Source: an uncultured Roseburia sp. (GTDB lineage: Bacteria > Bacillota > Clostridia > Lachnospirales > Lachnospiraceae). Taken from it: a DNA stretch of 29,771 nt. Both the position numbers and the translations under genes were made by a program. The notes beneath the pieces are model-generated. The model did no database searches. It was not told the DNA's origin and saw nothing but the letters and a program-made list of their open reading frames with translations. Below are positions 15,318-23,363 of this stretch, in pieces (position 1 is the stretch's first letter; every line of letters starts with the position of its first letter). The stretch covers positions 123,463 through 153,233 of the forward strand of contig CAJUNX010000003.1 of the NCBI GenBank assembly GCA_910587865.1, in the 5' to 3' direction.

Positions 15318-16245
15318 CGCTTTTCTCTCCTGCCCCGTTTAACATCTGTGAAATAATATACTTTGGCCTTCCCTTGATCTCATCATAAATCTTGGCAATA
15401 TAATAACCGACAATCCCAAGGCTGATCATCAGCAGGCTTCCGATCAGAAGCAGCAGGATAATCACGGTCGTAAATCCTTCCAGTGAGTGTCCCATCCAGT
15501 ATGAAATCAGGGTCTGCACGCCGAGCGCCGCGGAAAAAATCAGAAACAGCACGCCGAGAATCGTCGTGATATGCAGCGGCGCCGTCGAAAAAGAAGTAAT
15601 ATTGTTCAAGGCGTACCGGATCAGCGCGCCGGTCGACCATTTGGTCTCCCCTGCCTGGCGTTCCCGCACCTCAAAGGCAACCGTCGTGCTCTTAAATCCG
15701 ACCCACGATGACAGCGCGCGGAAAAACACCTGCTTTTCCGGCATCGCCAGAAGAGCGTCAATCACCTTGCGGTCGAGCAGTTTAAAATCGGACGCACGCG
15801 ACATATCGATGCCGGTCGCACGGCTGATCATCCGGTAAAAGCTCTTTGCCGCAAGCCGGTGCCCGGCGCTCTCCTTCCCGCGGTCTGACTTTACCCCTTC
15901 GACCACTTCATAGCCCTCCTCCCACAGACGGTACATTTTTACAATCGCCTCTGGCGGATGCTGCAGGTCACAGTCAATGATCACGCCGCAGTCTCCTCTC
16001 GCGACAGCCAGTCCGGCAAACATCGCCGCCTCCTTTCCGAAATTCCTGGAAAAAGAGACCGCCTTTGTCGCAGGATACTCCCGGCACACCGCCGAAAGCT
16101 CCTCCCATGTCCCGTCTTTTGAGCCGTCATTCACAAAAATCAGTTCATGTGCAATCTTCTCTCTGTCTAAAAGTTCGCCGATCACCGCATTCGTTTTCCG
16201 AATCATCCGTTCCTCATTATATGCCGGTATAATCACAGACAGCAT
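15292..16245 (-). CDS. GtrB-like polyprenyl-phosphate glycosyltransferase (GT2, DPM1-like)
   Basis: This 317-residue protein has a GT2 catalytic domain starting LSVIIPAYNEE, with FVNDGSKDGT at 37-46 and the metal-binding IDCDLQHPP at 90-98. FSRNFGKEAAMFAGL is typical of the DPM1/GtrB/ArnC group. Two C-terminal membrane helices (about 225-295) match GtrB, which loads a hexose onto undecaprenyl phosphate. The start at 16245 has AAGGAG six bases upstream; the reading frame continues upstream but only overlaps the end of the preceding gene. The gap to the upstream membrane protein gene is 64 bases, with a small GCTGC/GCAGC hairpin. Confidence 0.92.
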   Translation of the reverse strand: MLSVIIPAYNEERMIRKTNAVIGELLDREKIAHELIFVNDGSKDGTWEELSAVCREYPATKAVSFSRNFGKEAAMFAGLAVARGDCGVIIDCDLQHPPEAIVKMYRLWEEGYEVVEGVKSDRGKESAGHRLAAKSFYRMISRATGIDMSRASDFKLLDRKVIDALLAMPEKQVFFRALSSWVGFKSTTVAFEVRERQAGETKWSTGALIRYALNNITSFSTAPLHITTILGVLFLIFSAALGVQTLISYWMGHSLEGFTTVIILLLLIGSLLMISLGIVGYYIAKIYDEIKGRPKYIISQMLNGAGEKSDGADQSTL

Positions 16246-16309
16246 GTCTATCTCCTTCTTTCCTGTTTTCTGCTCCGCTGCTTTTTGCAGCTTTGAACCG
16301 CACGCGTTT

Positions 16310-18547
16310 TTAATATTGCGTCGCCCACTGTGTCCCGCTGCAGGTGAGCACCCGCCCGGCCTCATTTTCAAACACAACGGTCTGCCGGTCCAGATAGTCT
16401 TTGGTTGACTCGTAGTATTCGTCGCCATTCAGCAGCACGATTGTTTTTATGCCGCGCTCATTGAGATTTTTAAGATTATCCACCGGCATAAAGTGCCATG
16501 TATAAAAATCAGAAGATTTCGTCCCCGTGAGATTCTCATACATGATATAGTCGATATAGGCCGACCGGTTCGCCATCAGCGGGACCGTCCCCGCCGCATA
16601 ATGTTCCGCCGCATAAGAAAACAATTCCCGCTTCGCCGCAGAGTAATCCTCCGCCATCGCCTCGTTTTCCGCCCAGCCGCCCTCTGGCCTGGCAAAGACA
16701 ACCGCAGCCTCATTTTCATACAGCACACGGCAGTACTGGTAGTATTCCGCAAAACAGCCATACGAATCCTCTGTTTTTGCCACCGTGATCCCGTTCACCT
16801 GATCTTCTTCCAGCGTCCGGATGACATCCGGAAATTCGTTTTTATCCAGCCGGTATCCGTCGGACGCCGCCCCCTGCAGGCCGTCATTCCAGTACTGCAT
16901 CGCTTCATCCGCCGTCACGATCGCAGGCCGTGTGATCCCGTCCGCCTTCGCGGCAGAGGCCACGGCTTCCAGAAATCCCTCCGGCAGCCGGTACGCTCCA
17001 TAATCCGCAAGCAGCCCGTCCATGCTCTGCCGGTACAGCGGGAAGAAATTCTTCGTCACCCCCGGCTGGTTGTAGTCGATATTATGGTGCCACATTTTAA
17101 AATCATAATTCGTCAGCGTCAGAACGCCGATCGCCGCAATCATCCCGCTGTAGGAAAAAAACATCGACAGCTGCTTCGTCTCCGCCATCAGCGCCAGCGC
17201 CGCCGCCACAAGGATCCACCCCGCTGCCCACAGGATATAGTAATTCAGAAAATAATAATACGTATCCAGCGCAAACCCGTACCAGCGCGTGTATAATATT
17301 ATCACCGCCGCTGTCAGAATTACACCTGTTATGCCGGCAGCCACTACGGCTTCCTTCTCACTGACACAGTCGGCATTGTGCAGAGTCCAGATCTTTCCCA
17401 CACGGTTTCTTCCTATATAATAGCATGCGTACACGGCCACAAACACCAGCACCGGGATAAAAAACAACAGATCTCCGTACATACAGCGATAGATGCCCGT
17501 CGTTTTGTCGTACCCGGCAGACACTCCGTCAAGTGCGGTAAAGAATGTACGGAAAAACCATACCACCGCCAGAAGATCACATAACAGAAGGATCGCTGTC
17601 ACGCCCCAGAATGTCTTTTCCGGAACCGTTTTTCCGCCGTCTGCAGACGCATCGGATCCGGCTCTCCTCCGAACCGCCCACAGCCCGGTCGCCGCAAAGA
17701 AAAGCGCCGGGGCGAAACATGCGGCATATTGTCCGCCGCAGCAGACACATGCAGCCGCACAGCCCAAAACCTGAAAGATCCAAAAGCGCCCTTCCGCCTG
17801 TTTTTTCCCCGCTGCCGTCAGCACAAAAAAGCCGTATAAGAACAGCAGCGCACCCGTATTCCAGTAATCATAATTCGCCCAGAGAAGGCTTAAGGACGGA
17901 TATCCGAAAAAGTAGCAGATACCAAGCACCGGCGCGGCATACCTCACCGTCTTTTTACTGCTGACCGCAAGTACCGCCGCATAAAATACTCCTGCCTCAA
18001 GAAGTCTTAAAAATATCTCCGCGGCAATAAATGCCTGCACGGACTGCGTCTCTCCCAGAAACGGCGCCGACACCCCGATAAAAAATGCCTCCATCCCTGC
18101 AGAAAATGAGATCTCTCCCCGCCCGCTGCCGTACTGCAGCAGCCGCATCGCCGCAAGATACTGCTCCGCTCCCACAGAACTTCCGTACTGCGGCTTAAGG
18201 GCCGACGTAAATACATGCCCGGCAGTGCCGCAGGCAAACAAAAGGACTGCCGTCATGCCTGCCACATCCGCCGCTTTCCAGAAAAAGCGCGCCGCCGCAC
18301 GCCGTCTCCATATCCCGCCCCACAATACTGCCGCAGGAATGAGTAATATCGCCATCACCGCCGCAGGATGTACGCGCCCGATCAGCCTGTCCGAAATCCA
18401 GACGCCCAGTACGACAAAGCAGCATGAAAGCATGACGGCATTCACCACAGCCGTCATTCCGTTTTCTCTTTCTCCGCTTTTCGGATATAACACCAGCCCT
18501 GTCACTACAGCAGCCAGAAGGATCAGTATGATTATCGATATCAGCAT
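16310..18547 (-). CDS. Large polytopic membrane protein with soluble C-terminal domain (GtrS-like role)
   Basis: This 745-residue protein has about twelve hydrophobic helices in the first ~520 residues, then a ~225-residue soluble domain. No familiar sequence motif was recognised. Architecture (GT-C-like helical bundle plus extracytoplasmic C-terminal domain) and its place directly upstream of GtrB- and GtrA-like genes suggest the acceptor-specific transferase of a three-component glycosylation cassette, like the variable GtrS of serotype conversion. That function is inferred. The predicted -10 box covers the GTG at 18580, and the ATG at 18568 would be almost leaderless, so the ATG at 18547 (with GGGGG five bases upstream) is preferred. 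Confidence 0.65.
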   Translation of the reverse strand: MLISIIILILLAAVVTGLVLYPKSGERENGMTAVVNAVMLSCCFVVLGVWISDRLIGRVHPAAVMAILLIPAAVLWGGIWRRRAAARFFWKAADVAGMTAVLLFACGTAGHVFTSALKPQYGSSVGAEQYLAAMRLLQYGSGRGEISFSAGMEAFFIGVSAPFLGETQSVQAFIAAEIFLRLLEAGVFYAAVLAVSSKKTVRYAAPVLGICYFFGYPSLSLLWANYDYWNTGALLFLYGFFVLTAAGKKQAEGRFWIFQVLGCAAACVCCGGQYAACFAPALFFAATGLWAVRRRAGSDASADGGKTVPEKTFWGVTAILLLCDLLAVVWFFRTFFTALDGVSAGYDKTTGIYRCMYGDLLFFIPVLVFVAVYACYYIGRNRVGKIWTLHNADCVSEKEAVVAAGITGVILTAAVIILYTRWYGFALDTYYYFLNYYILWAAGWILVAAALALMAETKQLSMFFSYSGMIAAIGVLTLTNYDFKMWHHNIDYNQPGVTKNFFPLYRQSMDGLLADYGAYRLPEGFLEAVASAAKADGITRPAIVTADEAMQYWNDGLQGAASDGYRLDKNEFPDVIRTLEEDQVNGITVAKTEDSYGCFAEYYQYCRVLYENEAAVVFARPEGGWAENEAMAEDYSAAKRELFSYAAEHYAAGTVPLMANRSAYIDYIMYENLTGTKSSDFYTWHFMPVDNLKNLNERGIKTIVLLNGDEYYESTKDYLDRQTVVFENEAGRVLTCSGTQWATQY

Positions 18548-18578
18548 AAACGCCCCCGGTCTGAACATGATATCTTTC

Positions 18579-18607
18579 ACTATAAGTCACGAAGCCGGGC
18601 ATGTCAA
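18579..18607 (-). promoter_or_regulatory. Sigma-A-type promoter of the Gtr-like cassette
   Basis: On the minus strand TTGACA (18602-18607) and TATAGT (18579-18584) are separated by 17 bases. It sits 44 bases after the stop of the third recombinase gene and gives the cassette its own transcription. It shows that a GTG at 18580 is not the start codon of the following gene. Confidence 0.85.
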
Positions 18608-18650
18608 GTGCGAGAAACATTCCGAAAACGGCGGTGAATCACGGTAAAAC

Positions 18651-19859
18651 TCACAGTGGCTGCTGTTTTTTTAAAAGCATTCTGCCCTCGTCAATCTCCA
18701 CCCTCTGTATCTCCCGGACAAACCGCTCATGGTCAAACAGCTCCCAGCCCAGCTGCGCAAGCAGCGCGCCGGCAAGCTCTTCCTCTCTCCACACACGGTT
18801 TCTGCAGCCGTTTCCTTTTGCCCCTTTGCCGCGCTCCCTGCAGCTCCAGGCTTTATAATAGCCCTGCGCATCCCGGATTGTCCTGCGGCAGAACGGTGAA
18901 CCGCACGCTCCGCAGAATACTTTTCCGAAAAAAACATGGTGCGCCCTGCCTTTTCTGTGAACTCCGCTTTCCTGTTCTTTTTTATACCTGTGCAGAATTG
19001 CCTGCGCCTGCTCCCAGGTCTGCCGGTCAATAATCCCTTCGTGATCCTCCCTGATATAATAGGTGGCGTACCTGTTCCGCTCGTCCGGCCGTTTCGTCAG
19101 AAAATTCTGAGGCGCCCGCTTCTGCAGACACTTGTCACCTACATATGTCTCATTTGTCAGAATCACATGGATCACCGACGCGACAAATCCGCGCTCCGAG
19201 CGCATCCGTTTCGCCCCCATCCGGTTTAACTCCCTGGCGATCTGCGCATAACTCTCCCCTGCCACAAACCTGCGGAAGACCTCCCGGATAATCCACGCGT
19301 CGCCGTTTGGCACCAGCTGTCCGTCTCTTGTGTCGTAACCCAGAATCCGGTTGTTTCCAAGATTGTACTCTCCCCGCTCAAAACGCTCACGATACCCCCA
19401 TCTGACATTCTCCGAGATGGATCTGGATTCATCCTGTGCGATCGCGGCCAGCAGTGAAAGCATCATCATGCTTGAAGACTGTGCCGTGTCAATCCCTTCT
19501 TTTTCAAAATATACGCTGACTCCGTGGGCTTTTAATAATTTTGCATAAGACTGCGCGTCAACCACATTCCGGCTGAACCGTGAAATCGATTTTACCAAAA
19601 TACGATCGATCTTTCCGGCAAGCGCATCCTCGATCATGCGCAGAAATTCCTCCCGATGCGCCGTGCATATTCCCGATTTTTCATCCGCATACACCCCTGC
19701 AAACTCCCACTGCGGATTCGCGCGAATCTGTTTTTCATAATGTCCCTGCTGGATTCGAAACGATTCCTCCTGCGATTCCAGCTGTGTGGATACGCGGCAG
19801 TATGCCGCCACTCTGGTGCTGCGCCTCTCACGCTCTGGCGCAATCCTCGTAATTTTCAT
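18651..19859 (-). CDS. Large serine recombinase, third gene of the trio
   Basis: This 402-residue site-specific recombinase has an N-terminal resolvase domain with AAYCRVST (nucleophile Ser24), the VKSISRFSRN active-site block, and DESRSISENVRWGYRERF at the start of the long helix. A recombinase domain follows (RFVAGESYAQIARELNR), then a zinc ribbon with CGAC (CxxC) and a later Cys pair. All key residues are present. The start at 19859 has GGGGAG seven bases upstream and lies 32 bases inside the end of the preceding recombinase gene. An N-terminal extension in the same frame lacks a site. It probably acts with its two neighbours on one mobile or rearranging DNA segment. Confidence 0.92.
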   Translation of the reverse strand: MKITRIAPERERRSTRVAAYCRVSTQLESQEESFRIQQGHYEKQIRANPQWEFAGVYADEKSGICTAHREEFLRMIEDALAGKIDRILVKSISRFSRNVVDAQSYAKLLKAHGVSVYFEKEGIDTAQSSSMMMLSLLAAIAQDESRSISENVRWGYRERFERGEYNLGNNRILGYDTRDGQLVPNGDAWIIREVFRRFVAGESYAQIARELNRMGAKRMRSERGFVASVIHVILTNETYVGDKCLQKRAPQNFLTKRPDERNRYATYYIREDHEGIIDRQTWEQAQAILHRYKKEQESGVHRKGRAHHVFFGKVFCGACGSPFCRRTIRDAQGYYKAWSCRERGKGAKGNGCRNRVWREEELAGALLAQLGWELFDHERFVREIQRVEIDEGRMLLKKQQPL

Positions 19860-21405
19860 TTGTATTCTCCCCTGTCCATGCCGGTCTCCTGCTTTGTGTC
19901 CCGTCGGAGTGCCCCTCTTTTTTCTCTTTTCCCCGCCACTTCTCCACAAGATACGCCGGCATCTCCGAGACCCTTCGAAGCCCCGAGGGCACACTGCTCA
20001 TAAGTCCGCACTTCCAGTGTACATAAACCCGGTGATCCTCCGCTTCTTCCACCTTCATGACCGGCGCCATCCGGCGCTCATATCCGCTGTGCAGCCCGAA
20101 GGTGACAGCGTCAATCAGATCATCCACCCAGTAATAATCCACTCTTTCAAACGCCTCTGTCCGGCGCTTATATGCCTTTAAAACGGCTGATGCCTCGTCT
20201 TTTCTGTCCCGGATCCTCCCGATGTCAAACGTCCGGTATGCCTCTAACACCGCCTGCTCCACCCGGTCGGATCGCATCACAAAATGTCCCGCCGCGCACA
20301 CCCAGCCTTTCTGCTGGCTGCCCACGGGGATTTTCTTTTGCTTCATACTTTTTCCGCACACAGGGCATCGGATGTAATCTCCGAACGGATAGGTCAGATT
20401 CGCATGTCTTCCTTTTTTTACTCCCCCACGGCTGTTCATTTCCAGTATGTTTCTGCACCGCTCAAACTGTTTCCGTTCAATAATGGGCGCGTGATGTTCC
20501 CTGATGTAGTACGCCGGTATCTCGGAAAAATCATTTTTCACCTCATGATGGGACAGATGGCTCTCCGTATATTTTTTCTGCAGCAAAATATCGCCGCAGT
20601 ATTTCTCATTTTTCAGCATCCGGAATATCACCGAGGAATCCCAGGATGCGCCGCCGCCCGGGGTCGGTATCCCATCCCTGTTTAATTCCTCCGCAATCTG
20701 TTTCGTGCTTTTTCCTTGTTCACATGCAAAGAACACTCTTCTGACCACCTTTGCCTCGTCCTCCACAATCACATATGTCCTCTCTCCGTCCGACATATAG
20801 CCATAAATCTTTGCCCAGCGGTCAATTCCCTCCTCATAGCGTTTTCGGATGCTCCATTTTACATTTTCCGAGATCGATCTGCTCTCTTCCTGTGAAAATG
20901 CTGCCAGGATCGTAAGAATCATCTCGGAATAAGAAGATCCGGTGTCAATCCCTTCCTTTTCAAACAGGATCTGAATCCCCATTCCCTGCAGCTGACGGAT
21001 ATATCCGAGGCATTCCAGCGTGTTGCGCGCAAATCTCGAAATGCTCTTTGTAATGATGCAGTCAATTTTCCCCGACTCGCAGTCTGATATCATCTGCATA
21101 AACTGCACTCTCCGGGCCGCCGAGGTCCCGGTCACCCCCTCATCCGCATAAATACCAACCAGCGTCCAGTCCGGATTGGCCTGAATTTTTTCCGTGTATA
21201 CCCTCACCTGCATCTCAAAGCTCATCTCCTGCGATTCCAGCTCCGATGATACCCTGCAGTAGGCGGCAACCCTGCGTTTGCGCAGACTTTTTTCGTCCTC
21301 CGTTTTTTTCGCCGGTCTGAAAATTTTTGTGGCAATTCCCTGGCCGGCGCCGTCCGGTATCATAATGTTTCCCGTCCTCTCCTCATCCTTTCGCACTCTG
21401 CTCAT
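19828..21405 (-). CDS. Large serine recombinase, second gene of the trio
   Basis: This 525-residue large serine recombinase is the longest of the three. The resolvase domain has VAAYCRVSS (Ser53), ITKSISRFARN and EESRSISENVKWSIRKRY; the recombinase domain has GKSTKQIAEELNRDGIPTPGG. A zinc ribbon (RCPVCGK and a later Cys) and a helical C-terminal region with a long extra tail follow. The start at 21405 has AGGAGG seven bases upstream and overlaps the TGA of the preceding gene by four bases (ATGA), a sign of translational coupling. Its 3' end overlaps the next recombinase by 32 bases. Active-site residues are intact. Confidence 0.93.
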   Translation of the reverse strand: MSRVRKDEERTGNIMIPDGAGQGIATKIFRPAKKTEDEKSLRKRRVAAYCRVSSELESQEMSFEMQVRVYTEKIQANPDWTLVGIYADEGVTGTSAARRVQFMQMISDCESGKIDCIITKSISRFARNTLECLGYIRQLQGMGIQILFEKEGIDTGSSYSEMILTILAAFSQEESRSISENVKWSIRKRYEEGIDRWAKIYGYMSDGERTYVIVEDEAKVVRRVFFACEQGKSTKQIAEELNRDGIPTPGGGASWDSSVIFRMLKNEKYCGDILLQKKYTESHLSHHEVKNDFSEIPAYYIREHHAPIIERKQFERCRNILEMNSRGGVKKGRHANLTYPFGDYIRCPVCGKSMKQKKIPVGSQQKGWVCAAGHFVMRSDRVEQAVLEAYRTFDIGRIRDRKDEASAVLKAYKRRTEAFERVDYYWVDDLIDAVTFGLHSGYERRMAPVMKVEEAEDHRVYVHWKCGLMSSVPSGLRRVSEMPAYLVEKWRGKEKKEGHSDGTQSRRPAWTGENTNENYEDCARA

Positions 21406-22484
21406 TTCTCTTCCTCCTGTTCCGCCCTGCACAGGCTCTCCTCTGCAGAAGGCCGCCGGTCGTTTAGCTGCCGCACTGCTTTCCTGCATCGCTCCAAAAG
21501 CAGTCTGTCCGTTTCCTCCAGCGGCATTTTCTTCCCCGTGCAGAGAAGCTTTCGCCCTATGAGCTCACCCGCCAGCTCAAATATTTCTCTGCTTACGATT
21601 CCCTCATGGTGTCCCTCGATAAAAAACTGCTCCACCTGGCCGCTGTTTTTTCTCACTCTTCTGCCCTGCTCCGTAAACGTTGTGTAGGTCTTATTCGTCA
21701 TGTAATCCCCGGTATAGCATATGTTTTTCAGCAGGTAGCGAAGTGTATTTCTGCTCCATCTGCGGCTGCCACCGCGGCACTCCTCCATCCGGTTTAATTC
21801 CGCTACAATTTCCGTATAATTTTTCCCCTCCAGCGCCAGCCGGAATGCCGCTTTTACCACTTTTGCCTCCTCCCGTTCCACGCGCCAGGTATTGTCCTCC
21901 TTCACATAACGATATCCATATCCCGGATGCTCCCACGGCCTTCCCTGTGCATACCGCTTTTTTCTCGTCCAGGCCAGGTTTTCCGCGATGGATCTTGACT
22001 CCTCCTCCGCAATCGTTGCCATAATGGATAAAATCAGCTCCGATTTCTCATCCACCGTGTCCAGCGCCTCCCTCTCAAAATAAACGCTGACCCCGTATTC
22101 CTGCAGTTTCCGAATGCATCTCACGCAGTCTCCCATATTCCGCGCAAACCTGGAAACGCTCTTTGTGAGGATCCTCTTAAATTTCCCCGCCCCGGCATCC
22201 CTCATCATGCGCTGAAATTCCTCCCGCTTTTCTATGCACCGCCCGCTTCTTCCCTGATCCCCATACACCTCTACAAGCGTCATCCCCGGATGCGCTGATA
22301 TGTAGTTCTCAAAATGACGCTTCTGCATCTCAAAAGAACCGTCCTGCATATCCGCATCCGTGCTCACCCGGCAGTACGCCGCCGTCGGCACGGACTCCGC
22401 CCCCGCGCCTGCCGCCTGTGCGGTCTCTGCCGTTTTCGCTGCCGTATCGCAGCCCTGACATGTGATCGTTTTTGTGATGTTCAT
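21402..22484 (-). CDS. Large serine recombinase, first gene of the trio, lacking a zinc ribbon
   Basis: This 360-residue protein has an N-terminal resolvase domain with AAYCRVST (Ser41), GRCIEKREEF, LTKSVSRFARN and EEESRSIAENLAW, then a recombinase domain (LEGKNYTEIVAELNRM, LKNICYTGDY). It ends soon after; the CxxC zinc ribbon and coiled coil of typical large serine recombinases are missing. The protein may work only with the other two. The start at 22484 has GGAGG eleven bases upstream; a TTG at 22520 in the same frame is a weaker choice. It is read from the promoter near 22535-22563 and coupled by ATGA to the next gene. Confidence 0.9.
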   Translation of the reverse strand: MNITKTITCQGCDTAAKTAETAQAAGAGAESVPTAAYCRVSTDADMQDGSFEMQKRHFENYISAHPGMTLVEVYGDQGRSGRCIEKREEFQRMMRDAGAGKFKRILTKSVSRFARNMGDCVRCIRKLQEYGVSVYFEREALDTVDEKSELILSIMATIAEEESRSIAENLAWTRKKRYAQGRPWEHPGYGYRYVKEDNTWRVEREEAKVVKAAFRLALEGKNYTEIVAELNRMEECRGGSRRWSRNTLRYLLKNICYTGDYMTNKTYTTFTEQGRRVRKNSGQVEQFFIEGHHEGIVSREIFELAGELIGRKLLCTGKKMPLEETDRLLLERCRKAVRQLNDRRPSAEESLCRAEQEEEK

Positions 22485-22534
22485 TCTGCATCTGACCTCC
22501 CTGCTTCCATCCTGTTTCAATGGATTTTATTCCT

Positions 22535-22563
22535 ATTATAGTATGGTTTGGGCGGGGTGGAAA
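22535..22563 (-). promoter_or_regulatory. Promoter of the recombinase operon
   Basis: On the minus strand TATAAT (22535-22540) is perfect, and TTTCCA (22558-22563) 17 bases upstream is a 4/6 match to the -35 consensus. It points away from the toxin-antitoxin promoter about 110 bases to the right. Confidence 0.6.
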
Positions 22564-22672
22564 ACAGGTGATCGGATATCTTTTATGCAAAACTTGGAAT
22601 ATCCGTGCAGTGAGGGTAGAGGGTTTTTGACAGATTGTAAATCATATATGTAAAGCGTTGTAAAGCATCCGC

Positions 22673-22700
22673 TTGACACGTCTGACAGATCTGTTATAAT
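22673..22700 (+). promoter_or_regulatory. Promoter of the toxin-antitoxin operon
   Basis: TTGACA (22673-22678) and TATAAT (22695-22700) are 16 bases apart. The spacer carries a palindromic operator, which fits repression by the antitoxin or the toxin-antitoxin complex. Confidence 0.85.
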
Positions 22701-22709
22701 AGTGTCAGA
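22681..22709 (+). promoter_or_regulatory. Likely autoregulatory operator of the toxin-antitoxin operon
   Basis: ACAGATCTGT (22685-22694) is a perfect 10-bp palindrome filling the promoter spacer. A wider inverted repeat TCTGACA (22681-22687) / TGTCAGA (22703-22709) brackets the -10 box. Operators of this kind in the promoter are usual for RelB/DinJ-type antitoxins. Confidence 0.7.
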
Positions 22710-22726
22710 TGAAAGGTGGTGAGGAC

Positions 22727-22996
22727 ATGGCTCAGACAACGATGGTGAATTTCCGGATTGACGTCGACACAAAAAAAGAAGTGGAGGCGGTCTGCGCGGA
22801 AATGGGTCTGACCCTGACAGCAGCGATCAGCGTTTTTCTCAGTAAAGTAAAAAAGGAACGCAGGATACCGTTTGAAATTACGGCGGATCCGGATCCCTTC
22901 TACTCCGAGAGCAATATGCGGTACCTGGAGCGTATCATAACGGATATCCAGTCGGGAAAGGCACATTTTACAGAACATGATCTGATCGAGGACTAG
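22727..22996 (+). CDS. RelB/DinJ-family antitoxin
   Basis: This 89-residue protein has the N-terminal ribbon-helix-helix DNA-binding pattern (MVNFRIDVDTKKEVEAVC, then GLTLTAAISVFL) of RelB/DinJ antitoxins, and a charged C-terminal part that would wrap the toxin. The ATG at 22727 has AAGGTGG seven bases upstream. The ATG at 22709 lies at the predicted transcription start and is not used. It is the first gene of a two-gene operon, four bases before the toxin start. It should neutralise the downstream toxin and repress its own promoter through the palindromes at 22681-22709. Confidence 0.9.
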   Translation: MAQTTMVNFRIDVDTKKEVEAVCAEMGLTLTAAISVFLSKVKKERRIPFEITADPDPFYSESNMRYLERIITDIQSGKAHFTEHDLIED

Positions 22997-23000
22997 GAAT

Positions 23001-23258
23001 ATGCGGCTGCTATGGGAAGACAGGGCATGGGAGGATTACAGCTACTGGCAGGAGCATGACAGAAAGCTGTTAAAACGCATCAATATGCTGCTAAAGGATA
23101 TTCAGAGAAACGGATATGACGGAATCGGAAAACCGGAACCACTGACCGGAAACCTGAGCGGTTACTGGAGCAGGCGAATTGATGATAAAAACAGAATCGT
23201 ATACTGTATCAAAAATGATATGGTTTTTATCCTTTCATGTAAAGGACATTATGAGTAG
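23001..23258 (+). CDS. Txe/YoeB-family mRNA interferase toxin
   Basis: This 85-residue toxin has the full family length. By residue number the catalytic set of YoeB is all present: Glu46 (GKPEPL), Arg65 (DDKNRIVY), His83 and Tyr84 (KGHYE). The conserved LSGYWSRRIDD and IKDIQRN-like segments also match. YoeB toxins bind the ribosome and cut mRNA at the A site. The gene follows the antitoxin by four bases, with GAGG nine bases before ATG. YoeB toxins are best known with YefM/Phd-type antitoxins, so the pairing with a RelB/DinJ-type partner is worth noting. It appears active. Confidence 0.93.
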   Translation: MRLLWEDRAWEDYSYWQEHDRKLLKRINMLLKDIQRNGYDGIGKPEPLTGNLSGYWSRRIDDKNRIVYCIKNDMVFILSCKGHYE

Positions 23259-23286
23259 TAAGGGGAACTGAAGGTAAACTGATCTG

Positions 23287-23342
23287 ATAAGCCGTGGAAA
23301 GCCACGGCTTATTTTAATGGGAGACAAAATGTCTCCTTTTTT
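23287..23342 (+). terminator. Double rho-independent terminator after the toxin gene
   Basis: The first stem is 11 bp (23287-23297 with 23302-23312) around an AAAG loop and is followed by TTTTA. The second stem GGAGACA/TGTCTCC (23320-23336) has a loop of three A and is followed by six T (23337-23342). The second one ends only 22 bases before the ATG of the next gene, with no obvious promoter between. Confidence 0.88.
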
Positions 23343-23363
23343 AGTGGAGAAACTCAGCATCGC

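Noticed and set aside
18548..18580. GTG at 18580 as start of the large membrane protein
   Set aside because: It overlaps the TATAGT -10 box and would not be in the transcript; no ribosome site precedes it.
18651..22484. Prophage integrase function for the recombinases
   Set aside because: No phage structural, lysis or replication genes occur in the window; the GH25 lysozyme is a membrane-anchored wall enzyme and not a phage endolysin cassette with holin.
22636..22668. Repeated TGTAAA (22636, 22649, 22659), including a 10-bp direct repeat, as an attachment site of the recombinases
   Set aside because: Too short and AT-rich, and no matching copy was found at the other end of the recombinase block; it could equally be an operator.
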